Positions 11,265 through 23,723 of a stretch of 64,000 bases of DNA are shown piece by piece. Source of the stretch: Macrophomina tecta (lineage: Eukaryota > Ascomycota > Dothideomycetes > Botryosphaeriales > Botryosphaeriaceae); contig JAKSGN010000007.1 of NCBI GenBank assembly GCA_024180945.1, forward strand, positions 4,588,001 to 4,652,000, read 5' to 3'. The position numbers and the translations under genes were made by a program. Position 1 is the stretch's first letter; each line of letters begins with the position of its first letter. A model generated the notes under the pieces. That model ran no database searches and had not been told where the DNA came from. It saw only the letters and a program-made list of their open reading frames with translations.

Positions 11265-14108
11265 ATGGCTTCCGCAATCAACTTTCTGGCTCTGCTCGGG
11301 ATTGTTACTTCCTTGGTGGCCCCGGTATCCGCCTGGGACCATTCCCTGTACACCACCAGCCCGGCTGTTCTGCCTTCACGTAAGTGCCGTTTATTGCTTT
11401 CTGATTTTTTCACCCAGTTTGTAGACTTGGGTTGGTTGGCTGTGTTTTTATTCATTTTTCACACTACCACTGAATATGAGCGCTGAGAGGATAATTTCTA
11501 ACACCCACCAGCAAACACCACTGGCGCGGGATGGGAAGTCGCGTTCGCCAAGGCCAAGGACTTCTTGGCCGAGCTGACCTTGGAGGAGAAGGTTGCAATG
11601 GTCACTGGAACATCTGGTCCCTGCCCTGTAAGTCTTATGCCTAGACCTTAAGACAACATCGAGTCTACATGTCTGCCAGAGTTCTACCATGGCAGTGGCC
11701 ACGACGTCGGCGTCAAAATTATCGCAACATGCCCGTTGCAGAGAGTTGAATTATGTACCTGGGCATATATGATCAATCTTTGGCCACTTACATCCACATG
11801 TACTCTTCAACTCTCCTCGGAAATGGCAGGTTGCAATAATTGAGCCCCCGACGTCATCACCGCCAATACACCACGCAAAGAAAAAAAAAAAAAAAAAACT
11901 TTTTCGCTTGAGCATTATGCTAATTTGGATTAGGGTATGATCGCTCCCGTTGAGCGGCTCAACTTCACTGGGTTGTGCCTTCAAGACGGCCCGCTGGCTA
12001 TCAGACAGGCTGTGTATGCGAACGTCTTCCCTGCTGGTGTAAATATTGCTTCAACATGGGACCGCAACGCCTTCTACCAGCGCAGCAAGTACATGGGAGC
12101 TGAGTTCAAGGCTAAGGGTGCTCAAATTGCTCTTACTCCGGTCGTGGGGCCTCTTGGTAGGGACCCATATGGTGGCCGTAACTGGGAGGGCTTCTCTCCT
12201 GACCCCTACCTCAGCGGCGTGGGTGTCGAAGAATCTGTCTGGGGCATCCAGGGAGCCGGTGTGCAGGCAACGACGAAGCACTTCATTGGCAATGAACAAG
12301 AAACCCAGCGCAACCCCAGCACCGCTGCTGACGGCACGACCATTATGTCCCTGTCGTCCAACATCGACGACAAGACGATGCATGAAAGCTACCTGTGGCC
12401 TTTCGCCAACGCAGTCCACGCTGGTACTGCTAGCATTATGTGCTCCTACAACCGGATCAACGGCTCCTATGGTTGCCAGAACTCTAAGGCACTGAACGGC
12501 CTTCTCAAGACTGAACTCAACTTCCAGGGCTACGTCATGTCCGACTGGGGTGCAGTTCACTCTGGCGTCGCGACCATCGAGTCGGGACTCGATGTTAATA
12601 TGCCGGGCGGTATTAGCTTCAGTTCGCCCAGTCCATCATACTGGGGAGAAAATGCAACTCTTGCGGTGACCAATGGCACCATCCCTGAGAGCAGGATCGA
12701 TGACATGGTCCTCAGAGTTCTGACCCCCTACTTTCATCTTGGCCAGGACAAAGACTTCCCTAAGGTTGACGCTTATTCTTCCATTCTCAACGGCAAGGCG
12801 GAATCCACTTGGCTGTACGACTTCAAGGTCGGTACCGAGGCTGAAGTCGTGGATCTCCGCAACGAAGAGACAACCAAGTTCATCCGCGACTCTGCCGCGA
12901 ACGGCACTATCCTTCTCAAGAACACAAATGGCGCTCTGCCTCTGAAGGCTCCCAAGAACGTTGCTGTCTTTGGAAATGCTGCTACTGAGTACGCCGACGG
13001 TCTCTACTCCCTCGTCGGCGGTAGCCCCTTTAAGCCTCATGACGCTGAGCAGGGTACACTTGGTGCCGGTGGCGGTAGCGGTACGGGTCGCTTCGCTCAA
13101 ATTGTGACTCCTCTTGAAGCACTCAAGGCGAAGGCCAAGGAGGACGGCTCTCTACTTCAATACATGCTCGAGAACGAAGCCATCATCCAGTATGGTACCG
13201 ACGCCATATTCCCTCTCCCTGACGTCTGCCTTGTCTTCATTAAGTCTTGGGCTACCGAGGGCTACGACCGCGAGACCATCTACCCCGAGTACAACGGTAC
13301 GGGCGTCGTCAACACTGTCGCCGCCAGCTGCAACAACACCGTCGTCGTCCACTACGGCACTGGCCCGACCCTCTTCCCCTTCGCTACCAACCCCAATGTC
13401 ACCGCCATCATCGCCGCGCACTTCCCCGGCCAGGAGTCTGGCAACGCGCTCGTCGACATCCTCTACGGCGCCACCAACCCGTCCGGCCACCTCCCCTACA
13501 CCATCCCCATCTCGGACACCGTCTTCCCCAAGACCCTCGTCAACAGCACCGCCCTAGTCGAAACAACCGACCCGGATGCGTGGCAGGCCGACTTCACCGA
13601 GGGCAACATGATCGACTACCGCTACTACATCGCCACCAACAAGACCTCCTCCGTCCTCTACCCCTTCGGCTTCGGCCTGTCCTACACCACCTTCGCCGCC
13701 TCCGACCTCGTCGTCGAGAAGGCCACCGACGCCTCTCTCGCCGGCACCACCCCGACCGCCGACGCCAAGGTCGTGCCCGGCGGCAACAGCGAGCTGTGGG
13801 AGACCGTGTACACCGCCAACGTCACCGTCGCCAACACGGGCGACGTCGCCGGCGCCGCCGTCCCCCAGCTGTACCTCAACCTGCTGGACGCCGGCGCGCC
13901 CGCCGGCACCCCTGCCTGGCAACTGCGCGGCTTCGACCGCGTGTGGCTCGCGCCAGGCGAGAGCAAGACCGTCGGCTTCGAGCTGCTGAGGCGCGACGTC
14001 TCGTACTGGGACGTCGTGGCGCAGGACTGGAGGGTTCCCGAGGGCGAGATCAAGGTCGAGGTCGGCTTCAATGTCGCGGAGAGGACGCTGAGTTCGACGT
14101 TGGCGTAA
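11265..14108 (+). CDS. Secreted beta-glucosidase, glycoside hydrolase family 3 (3 exons)
   Basis: Exons 11265-11379, 11512-11627 and 11934-14108 give 801 residues. Residues 1-23 are a signal peptide ending ...LVAPVSA. The GH3 N-terminal barrel follows with LTLEEKVAMVTG, LNFTGLCLQDGPLAIRQAVY, VGPLGRDPYGGRNWEGFSPD, and KHFIGNEQE. The nucleophile Asp lies in GYVMSDWGAVHSG. The GH3 C-terminal sandwich and a fibronectin-III-like tail (YPFGFGLSYTTF ... GESKTVGFEL) complete the usual fungal layout. It hydrolyses beta-glucosides such as cellobiose outside the cell. N-glycosylation sites (NGT, NAT, NNT) are common. Intron 2 is 306 nt, far above the local norm, and carries an A18 run and a foldback (see findings). 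The junction CP|GMIAPVERLNF matches the family, so the splice is sound. Confidence 0.95.
11690..11865. repeat. Imperfect inverted repeat (foldback) inside GH3 intron 2
   Basis: The left arm (about 11690-11757) and right arm (about 11796-11865) are imperfect reverse complements over roughly 70 nt. Shared blocks are TGGC(A/G)GTG, GACGTCGG, TTAT(C/T)GCAAC and AGAGTTGAA. The spacer is about 40 nt. It lies wholly within the intron. Small gaps and mismatches suggest an old insertion or a stable intronic hairpin. Confidence 0.6.
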
Positions 14109-14998
14109 AGCAGGATAGATGACGATTTGATGATAGGGTACGATAATAGCATTAGTTCTTATGATATCAGGTAATAGCAATCGAATAATAATCTCGAAAT
14201 GACCTTCCGCAAGCATCTGGACTGTATTGTGTATGTGTATTGAGGCGACGTCTATTCTATGTGTATCTGACAATTGCTGTTCATGAACTCTTATTCCTCA
14301 TAGATCGGGGATATCTACTTCTTCTGGAATGATTCTAATCCTCTCAGTTGCGACCAAACGCCAAACGGATTCCTACCCCGGGTTATCTTTTACTGTATCA
14401 TCTCCGTGTTCTTTTGGAGTGCAAGCCCAAGCCCAAAGCTTTAGAAGTCTGTGAATTTCTTATGTCGTGATGGAGGTTGATGAGCGGTCCATAGTGGAGC
14501 GGAGGAGTCTTTTATTCCCGTCAGGGCAGGAACTCGGGCGCTGGTGTACTTTTCTTTTCTCTTTTCGTGCATTCATCCCAGCCTTTGAGCATTCCAATAT
14601 GTCCGTGCCGTATTTCTTGAGCACCGGATACCGACAGAAAGACCAATATACTTGCAGAATTGAACAATATTTCGAGCCTCGAAGTGATCAGCCCGCAGGC
14701 AAGCATCATCACTCTCCTGGCACATTATATCCTCACGACCGATCACACCGCAATGGGGTCGAGTTCAGTTCGCTGCCGTGATGCCATGAAGAGTGGCTAT
14801 ACAGCGTACCGTCTAGTCAAGATCTTCATCATTGGTCTTGCTTTGATCTGCCTTTGGCGGCTTGTCTTCCTTTGTTTCAGCGACGTCGTTTGCATCCGCG
14901 TTGAGGCTTTCGACGGGAACAAGAGAGAAGAGGATAACAAAGTAGACCTCCTTTGTCTCAAGGTTTCTCAACACGTATCTAAGAGTGTGGGTACTTCG
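14109..14998. other. Convergent 3' intergenic region
   Basis: This lies between the ends of the GH3 gene (+) and the DUF1769 gene (-). A 121-codon plus-strand frame at 14660-15025 contains one hydrophobic segment but overlaps the 3' end of the DUF1769 gene and has no other support. I do not call it. Confidence 0.5.
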
Positions 14999-15924
14999 TC
15001 AGTTAGAGGCCTGTTCAAGCGGTAGACCGAAGCGAATAAAAGGCTTCCACATCATGGCGAGAGCGAGGAGATAAGCAAAGGGGTGAAGATACCGAAGTGG
15101 CTGGCCATCCCAATACTTTATCACGGGGATGGTGATGATTGGAAGCTTCAGCGAGAACTCGTTGAAGTCGAGGTATCCGTTGAAGAAGTCGCAAGCATAA
15201 CTGCGATCCTTCTCGAAGACAAAGTCCTGCCTAGGCTGAAGTTGTTGAAAATGCCTCTTCCTTTGCGTGCTGTCTGCCGGCATAGCTGACTTTTCACGGA
15301 CCTCCTGACCATCGGCTTGCGCACCTTCCGTGAAGATGATGGCGGCCTGGTCTCCCTCACCGGTCTTCTCGCCCGCGCCTTCTGCAACCTCTTGGATGCT
15401 CTGGCTCTTGCCTCCGACTTGTAGTATGTTCATGGAGCTGAGGATAGGCGAGTAGAGGTAGGGTTCGTCGGCGTATGGGTCGCCGTCCATGGTGGCGTCA
15501 ACCCATCCCTTGACCCAGTTGAAAGCGGTGCCGAAACCCCAGGGCAGGCGGTCGCGAATAGGGTGGTCGAAGTCATTCCCGAACACTAGCTGGTCGCCAG
15601 GTATATCTTTCTTGAGCCGGAACGAATAGGCAATGCTGTATCGGTCACCGGTGTGGTTTGGGTGCGCGAAATAGGGCGAGGTTGCGGGCGAACCTTCGGG
15701 CAGACCTTGTTGTCTGTCAGCCAACACATGTTTCCCTGACGCGCAGTAGGTATAGTAAGGTACTGACCGCGGTAGTCCTTGACGCGGACCCAGATTTTGG
15801 CGTCGAGGTGCTCCGTAGAGATCTCAACAGAGTCGGCCGTGTTTACGCGAACGTCCTTGTGGTTCTTCTCATCGTAGTCGGGACCAGCAGTCACTTTCAG
15901 AACATATTTGGTGTGGTCGGCCAT
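14999..15924 (-). CDS. DUF1769 / UPF0590 family protein (2 exons)
   Basis: Exons 15924-15768 and 15705-14999 give 287 residues. The N-terminal half has a C2-like beta-rich look (YVLKVTAGPDYD ... ISTEHLDAKIWVRVKDYRG). The family block is YSIAYSFRLKKDIPGDQLVFGNDFDHPIRDRLP, followed by DGDPYADEPYLYSPILSSMN. I recall this as the fungal DUF1769 (UPF0590) signature. Its function is unknown. The splice was chosen at the AAG before 15705 because it gives DYRGLPEGSP and lies 14 nt after a CTGAC branch site. An earlier acceptor would break the frame. The C-terminus is hydrophobic (FAYLLALAMMWKPFI) and could touch membrane. Membrane or lipid association is only inference. Confidence 0.82.
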
Positions 15925-16396
15925 GGTGGCGAGGAGAGTATCAGGCTTGCAACAGAGCGTGCGGTATCGTAAGTGTGGTTGGGTTGTTCGCGGACTTTTG
16001 AGTTTACGTTGGGGAAAGGAAAAGAAAGCAGATCATCCCCGCGACACCATGACGTCGCTCGCCGGGTCGATCTACCGCGCCACGTGCCCGATCTCACAGG
16101 AGCTGCAGGACAGGTCGGAGCGAATGGAGACTTTTGCCCTCGCGATCCCCGCAGTCGGCCTTCTTCCCGGCAACTTTACCAGTCCTTTGAAGTTGGATCG
16201 TCCGTTCGGCAGTTCCTGCGTGCACAGCGCCGTCAGACTCTCGCGAGGGCGGAGCGGAGAGCGGAATATCTTGGCGTTGGGCGCATCGGTGTTTCCCCCG
16301 CCGAAGGCTCCAAACGGCGCGTCACCCTCGACGCGTGTCCACACGAACGCGACTTATACGCAATTCATTCTCCGCAACGCCCACTTTGTTCCCAGA
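15925..16396. promoter_or_regulatory. Divergent promoter region, DUF1769 gene / ame1-like gene
   Basis: These 472 nt lie between two head-to-head starts and are GC-rich. Frames across it are open on both strands but lack any domain. Confidence 0.45.
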
Positions 16397-18463
16397 ATGG
16401 CTCCAAACGGTACGCTGCGCCGTATAATTGTGAGGGCTTTCGCTGACGAATGCGTTGCAGACCGCGAAGAGAGACGACGCATGCGCCAGCGCGGCGCCGG
16501 GTAAGCAGCATGCTGCACCGCTCTCGGCGCAATACTGACACCCAACAGCACAAGCGGACTGTCAGTCGGGAATTTCGGATTCACATTCGGCGCATCAGCA
16601 CTACCAGCGCAGCTGTCAGCTCGCCGGACCCCAAGAACTCTACCCTCCCAGCCTTCCTCGCGCCGAACTCCAGTGGCAGCCGCTGCGCCTGTACAGCGCT
16701 CCGCGCGCAAGACGCCCGCCTCAACTTCCTCGCGTCGAGCTTCATATGCCGCCCCTGCGCAAGCCTCGTCCCGCAAATCTCCTGCTCCTCCTCCACCGCG
16801 TGCTTCAGTCCGCAAGACACCGACGGAGACGTCCACTGCTGATGCTCAAGAAAGCTCCTCGGCCCGAGTCACCCGATCAGCGCAAAGACGTTCGACCACG
16901 CCGAGCAAGCAGGGCGAGCCAACCCTTGTCACACCATCTGTCACTGGAAAGAGGAAGAGGCCGAGTGCTGTGACGGTGCCGGACAGCCAGGGGGATGAGC
17001 TGGAGCAAAATGACGAGGAACACCGGACTTCTGCAAGAAAAGGCGGCAATGGTTCGCCGCAAAGGTCAGGTCGGCGTTTGCAAGCCACGCCTGTGGTGGT
17101 TACCGAAGATGCACAAGATGAGTTAGAGGATAATGATGCGGACCATACTCTCTCCACGGAGAAGGGGCCACAAAGCTCGCTAATGAGTGCGCGCAGCACT
17201 AGCGCTGCCTCGAGCCCTGGCTTGTTTGTGACCCGGAATGAAAGTAGCCCCCTGCAAACCTTCAAACGCCCCGGCAGGCCACGGAAGTCTACTGGAGGCT
17301 TGAAGAATACGGCCATAGAGCCGTCTGGAAGTGCAGTTCACAGAGGACGCAGAAGCTTACACGTTACACGGGGTCATGAAGATGTGATTGAAGAGGAAGT
17401 AGTAGAAAGAGAAGTAGAAGAGGGGGGTGAACACCTGGACGGAGAGGAAGAAGAGATGGAAGACGATTTGTCGGTAGATGAGCTGTCTCCCGCTGCTGTG
17501 CGGCGGAAATCGAGGCACGATCCAGAATCAGATGCTGATTCTGAAGCCTCACAGCTTGAGTCAGAGGGCCAGACATCTGATGAGGAAGTCATGTCGAGAG
17601 CATCAACACCTCAGGCTTCAGGAAGCAATATCCGTCAAAAACTCCCCCAGAAACCTCCGGCGCCCACCCGCAAACCACACAAATCACAGCGGACAGCAAC
17701 TGCACCGGCCCACATCAGACCCCGCCAGACCAGCGATAGGGGGCCACGTATTCCTGTGACAGTCTACCGTCTCTCCGCACCCCGCAAGCCTGCGGATGAT
17801 GCGTCTCAAATCGACGAACTGGAACTGCCCACGCCATCCGTCGCCACGAACACCCGTCTACCCACAGTCAATGCTGTCGATATCCTCGCCCAGATTACCT
17901 CCGAACTTACTGCGCGCATGTCCGCCTCTCTCCTCAACCAGGCTGCCGAGGTGGGCACAGCTGACAAGCCTCGCCGCGCGGAGTTAACACGCCGCGCTCG
18001 CACTGTCGATGCCTTCGCGACTGAGCTGGCTGACCGCCTCTTCGAACTCACCGAAGCCGTCGACACCGGAGAAGCGTTGCGCGGCCGCGTCAAAGCTGCT
18101 TTGAAGGAAAAGGTCGCGTTGCGGTCGGAATTTCTCGGCATCCGCAAGGAGCGCGAGGAGGTGGCGCTGCAGATGGATGCAGTGCGTAAGGCGCATATGG
18201 AGGCGCAAGCGAAAAGGCGGAGAGACGAAGAGTTGAGCGATGCGCTGTTTGGCATCGAGACTGCTGTGCAGAGGGGGAGAGAAAAGGCAGTGATGGAGGG
18301 ACGACAGGATGAGGGGCCAGAGATGGACGTGTTGTGGGAGGTGGGTGAGGTGTTGACTAGAGGGGTCAGCGCGGTAGGACCTAGTGGTGGACTTGCTGAC
18401 AGGGTTCAGGAGTTCGGTGGGTTCTTGGAGCGGGCAGCGGGTGTGGTGGAGGGCCGGCTATGA
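16397..18463 (+). CDS. ame1: Ame1/CENP-U-like inner kinetochore protein (3 exons)
   Basis: Exons 16397-16409, 16461-16500 and 16549-18463 give 655 residues. The first exon has only 13 nt (M-A-P-N plus one base). Joined, the N-terminus reads MAPNDREERRRMRQRGAGTSG. It resembles the short basic motif at the N-terminus of yeast Ame1, which docks the Mtw1/Mis12 complex. The middle is long, disordered and rich in Ser, Arg and Pro, with an acidic stretch (EEEVVEREVEEGGEHLDGEE). The C-terminal part (from VDILAQITSELTARM) is predicted helical and coiled coil with charged heptads (RGRVKAALKEKVALRSEFLG), as in the COMA-complex CENP-U family. The role would be linking CENP-A chromatin to the outer kinetochore in the nucleus. 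The family call rests on the two ends, not on global similarity. Confidence 0.72.
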
Positions 18464-20183
18464 TTTAGCACGCAAGTACTGTAGACTCTGACGCGGGGGT
18501 AAGCTTCTCTCAGAAGTAGTATGACCTACCGCCTTGTTCATTAGAAGCAGTACATTATGCTCACCCCCATCTTACTGTCTGACGCTGGGCATGGCGTGTC
18601 CCATCATATTCCCGCTTCAGTATTCCCTTACCTCCAGTCATAGAAGGAAACAAAGAGAATGTGCAAGCCTTATTGGATCAGCTCTTCATAGATCGAGTAG
18701 GACGCGCCATACGAAGCTGAAAGGCGCAGATCTCGCCGGCACCAAGAGGCCGAGCAGTGCTACAAGCACACCAGAGGAAGCCTCGTGCCACAAATTCTAA
18801 CGTCTCGCTTTCCGGGATAGAGAATGGGCGCAACTACGCTCGGTGAGGGGTCCGGGTTGACCATCCTCGACCAAGGGGGTGTTTCCGCGCTTAACTCCGC
18901 GATCAAGTTTTCTGTTTGAGAATCTTTCTCATCGTTGCGCCTCCACTTGACCGTGCTTGGTCGACGCTCTCGCCCTTGGAAAAGGCCGTATGGTGGACGT
19001 ACAAAGAGCTGCAGCACGTCATCGGGAAACCTGGGAGAAGGGGGAAAGAGGCGCCCTGCATACGATACCATACGGGCAAAAGCCTATGCAAGGATGCCGC
19101 ATTGTCAATATGTAGCCGATGATTATGCCGAACAGGTGACGGGGCGGTTCGCATCCACGCAGCAACGTGACGGCAAGCGGCGGATACACAGTTACGACCA
19201 TTACGGCGAGAGCGGGCCTTTGGATGACGCTGGTGTGGTAAAACGCTTGGGACATTGAGCATCGCAGCTATGCTTTCGGTAAATGCATTTTTATTTGCTT
19301 TGGAGTGGAGATAGAAGAGCGCCCGCAGCTTGGTCAGTGAATCATTCGAACTGGCCTGGATTTTTTTTTTTTTTTTTTGACAGGCCTTCAGATAGAAATA
19401 TAAATTCGCTTACCATTGCGTAGGGAAACATCCGAAGCTGACTAATGGAGTCCGATACGCTACGCTGGGTTCATCAAGTACGCATGGGCTCGCTAAGAGC
19501 GACTACTACTTTTTGTTCTTCTTATTCGCTTCACTGATCCCCACAGCAGGATTGAGCCTCGATATAGCACAGTGTTATAGTAAGGTTCATGTTTATATAT
19601 ATCCGCCGAGCAACGGAGCAATGAAATCAAGTGACTGAGTCCGACACAAGTTTCCTAAAGGTGATCCACAGATCATGCGGGCCGACCACTGATTCGTCAC
19701 AGTTTCTCGAAACGCAGCGAATGAGAAACCAAAGCTCGTAGCGAGGTTAGATCAGGTCAGTAATCATGGCACCAAAGAATTAGAGGTGGATTGCATAGCC
19801 TCAGTCCAGTTCAGCCGTCGGTGCTCGCTGAATTTGAATTATCCTTAGCGTGCTTCGAGAGACGTGCGAACCACTACATATATAAGAAAAGTAATATACC
19901 ATTTATTTACTTGCGCTTCCACAAGTCACCCGTCAGGAAACTACGCACACATGTCCATCAGGCACTCGCGAAGATGATTGAGCAGCAGTCGATTGAGTAT
20001 CAATTACACTCCGAGTATCCCATGCTACCATGTATGACCCAATGCAAACCCGATCACCCAATCCCAATGCCGTCATTCCGTACTCCCAATGCCAACCGAC
20101 AAGAACACCATCCTATACACATATTCAAATCTAAGAATCCAAAAAATCTGGGTATCAAACGCTCTCTCCATAACTTTACTAAT
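18464..20183. other. Convergent intergenic region with T18 run
   Basis: This is 1.7 kb between the ends of the ame1-like (+) and BRCT (-) genes. It holds an unbroken run of 18 T (19361-19378) and AT-rich DNA from about 19500. Short frames on both strands lack domains. No tRNA-like box pair was found by eye. Confidence 0.5.
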
Positions 20184-23100
20184 TTATAGCCCCTGCGCCC
20201 TTCCAAAAGTTGCCGGACTCAAACTCCTCCTGGCAAGCAGCATCTTCTGCCTAAATGGCGTGACAGCGGCTGGTTCCGCCTCCTCAGCCGACGGCCTCTC
20301 AAACAATCCTTTCATCTGCTGCTTTGGCGGACAAGTCTTCTGCACAATGTTCTGTGCATGCAAAAAGTACGGTGTGCTAGGGCTGAACTCTCCAGCTGCG
20401 GCAGGGGTGTTGACCTTTGTGGGTGTCCTGAAGGCCAGAATCTGTGCAGGTGTGTTTTCCTTGTTCTGAGGGGTGGTGGCAGCAGCAGCGGGAGTGATGG
20501 GCTTTGGAGTGACGTCAGCGAAAGGGCTGAGGGTGGTCGCCTTGGCCTTCGGGGTGAGGTGCATGACGCCAAAGGAAGTGCCGTAGGCCGACTTCACAGG
20601 AGAGAGGCGGAGGGGCGTGTTGGCGGTGCTAAGTGTGTTGAGGGCGCGGGCAGGGCTTTCGCCAAGCAAGCGTGAGATCTCGACCAGGTAGTCGGCTTCG
20701 GGGACCCACTTGTTGAAGCGTTCGCAGTCGAGAACCCAACCAATGTTAACAGCCTTGACGAGACCGTGGGTGGCGGAGACCTTCTCTAGAGTGTCGATGG
20801 ACCCGTCTTTGAACAAAACATGGGTGATCTCGTTGTCAGCACCGCTCCAGCTGCTAACAATCTTCGCGCCCATCTCTTCGAGGAGAGGAATAAACAAGTC
20901 GCCGGCGTCCTCACCGCCTGCGGTTCGAACATTGACAAAGAAAACAGTGTCCTTCAGCAATGCCTCATCGGGACGAGGAATGTTCGACTCAAAGTCGTCA
21001 TCGATCTCCTGGCCCACAGCCTTAGGCGTCTCAGCCTTGGGTGTTGCTGGCTCTTGGAATTCCTCAATGATCTTCGGCACAGCAGGTTCAGAAGCCCAAG
21101 CAACGGACTTCTTGGGGGAGCCAAAAGGCTTCTTGAACGGTGAGCGAAGAGCAGATTTGGCTGGGGTAAGCGAAGGAATGAAAGCAAGGCTTTTCCTGGG
21201 CTTTTTGATGGAGTTCTCCAACTCGATGGCTAGAGAGAGTCGCTTGTGACGAGCACGACGTTCAGTCTTGGCCTTCTCTTTCGCAAGCGCTGCGATGTGC
21301 TGGTCCTCCATGGTTGGCGTGGAGGGTCTTTCAGGAACTTCAACGACAGAAACCGTCTCAGTGTCCTGGGCCGACTGCTCAGGTTTCTTCGCCGGCTGCT
21401 CCGTCTCCATAACTGACTCCTGCACAAACTCATCAAGGATGTTTGTAGTATCCTCTGCTCGCTCTTGATGGGCATTGCCCAAAATGGTTTGCTCCCCGAC
21501 GGCGGAAGCCTCTTCAGAACTAGGCTGGACAGCGTCGGCACCAGAAACAGCCAGGCGCTCAAAGTGAGGTCCTTGCTCCTCCTCAACATTCTCGTGAGCC
21601 TCTTCTATGAACTGAATCTCTGAGCGAGCCGGAGTCGCCTCGATATGTTCAACGGTGCTTGGCTCCTCGAAGATGGCTTCACGTGGAGATGCCTCTTGCG
21701 CAGACTGATCTCCTGCAGTTTCCCCTGTAATTGCTTCCAGAGCAACGGACTCCTCCGCAATGTCACCGCGCCGATCGTCCATGATGGCATCTTCAACAAC
21801 TTCAGCAGCGGGCGTCTCCACCGGGGTCTCGTTGTCAGACATAATCAAGTCTGCCGGGGAAACACACTGCTCCATGTCCTCAGCATCGGGCTGTTGCAGC
21901 TCGAGATCGGCAGCAATATCGTCATGATCATGCAGCGACGCACACTCATCGACGGACCTTGTGGCCTCGATATCCTGGCTGTCAGACCTGAGAGCCTCCT
22001 CATGGGTACTCTCCGACTCCGACATGCTTTGGTCTAGTTTGTCGATGACATTTAGAACAAACTGCTCAGTGGGTGTGGCGGGGGGGATGGCAGGCGAGTG
22101 GCCGTGGATGAACTTGATAGCTGAGGTGACGTCCTTTAAACCGGCCGGAGTCTTCTTCATGGGTGTGGGGCTTCCCGCATCTGCATCAACAAGGGATTTC
22201 TCGGGCGATCTGCCGGGAGTTGCGAAGCGCTTTGCGGGAGTCTTCGCAGGCGTCACCCAACGACGTGGCTCAGCTCCAAGAGTAGAGTTGTGTGCTTGCG
22301 ACGCAAAATTTTGGACGTCGCTAGGGAATGCTGGTTTAGCAGGCGACTCGATACGGACCTTTCTAGGCGTGGCGGACAGCAGAGAAGACCCGGCGTTGTT
22401 CCCATCAGTCTTAGAGGGAGACACCATGGTAGACTTCGGAAGCAGACCGGGCAGAGCAATCCTGCGGGGGCAGGTCTGAAGAAGCGACGACGTGGCCTGC
22501 GTTTGCTGGAACCCCTGCTTATTCACCGGAGCAGTAGCAGGGGGGAGCATGAGCCCCTTTCGCGCAGGAGTCTGGAGGACGGAGTTCTTGGGTTCCGGCT
22601 TCGCGCCGGAGGGTCTCATGGGGGTCATACCATGCATCGAGGTGCCGAGAGGACCTCGCTTCGCAGGGCTGTTCAGGATGCTGCCAGCGCTTGTTTCGTT
22701 GTTTACCAACTTCGCAGCAGACATGGGAGGAAGCTTGAAAGGCGAGACTCCAGCTGGAGCTTTGCGCGGAGTTTCATGAAGAAGAGACTTATTGAAGCCC
22801 GGGGTAGTGGCCTGCAGGCTGAACGCCTTTTCGGGTTGTTTGGGTCTGAAAAACGGCGTAGCTTCTTGGGTGAACGGGAGGGCCGAGGTGTAATGCGACA
22901 GACCAGGTGTCTTAACGGGATGAACGTTTTCCTTTGCCTCCGGACGCACAGGCCTGGGAGGGGCAGGAGTTTGCTTTGCGGGGGTCTTCGGCTGTTCCTG
23001 AGGCGCCTCAGGTGTTTTGACCGGAGTAGCAGCGGACTGATTAGTGGAGGTGTCTTGCTCAGCCGGATGCTCGTTGGAGGAATCCTCAGGTTTCTCAACT

Positions 23101-23686
23101 TCGATCTCAGCCAGGATCTGGGGAGTCTTCTTCGCAGACGGGACAGGAGTTGCAGGAGCCGTGTTATCCTCCTGCATCTCTGTCTCCTGCGCTGGTGTCT
23201 CGGGCGCCTCCTCCGCCACCTGCTTTTTGGAAGGCTTGCGGACCGACTTAGCAGGCGTCAGCTCAGTTGGTGCGTCGGACTCGGGAGCAGAAGTCGCCTG
23301 AGGTTCCTCGCTTGCCTCTTTTCTCGAAGATTTCCCTGTGGACTTGGGCGACGCAGGAGCAGGGGTCTCTTCAGCATCTTCCATCTCAACCTCAGGCACG
23401 GCAGATTCAGCAACCTCCTCCCTAGCCTTCCTTGTAGGCTTTCTGGCCGTGACTGTGATCCTTTGCGCTAATGGCTTAACAGTAGCGGTGGAGCGCGACT
23501 GGGAAGCCTTCGTTCCACCCGTTGCCCGCGTGGCTCTTGTTGCGCGCTTCGGGGCAGCAGGCTTTGGTACGTCCATGGACTCGTCCTGGGGGAGATCGTC
23601 GGATTCAGCGGCTCCGTGCGACCGTGTCTGCCTCTTCGCAGGGCGAGCGGGTTCGGGCTCCATTTCGCGCGCAGAGCGTTTGCGCG

Positions 23687-23723
<37 letters not shown>

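Noticed and set aside
14660..15025. 121-codon ORF with one hydrophobic segment
   Set aside because: It overlaps the 3' end of the DUF1769 gene in antisense and has no other support.
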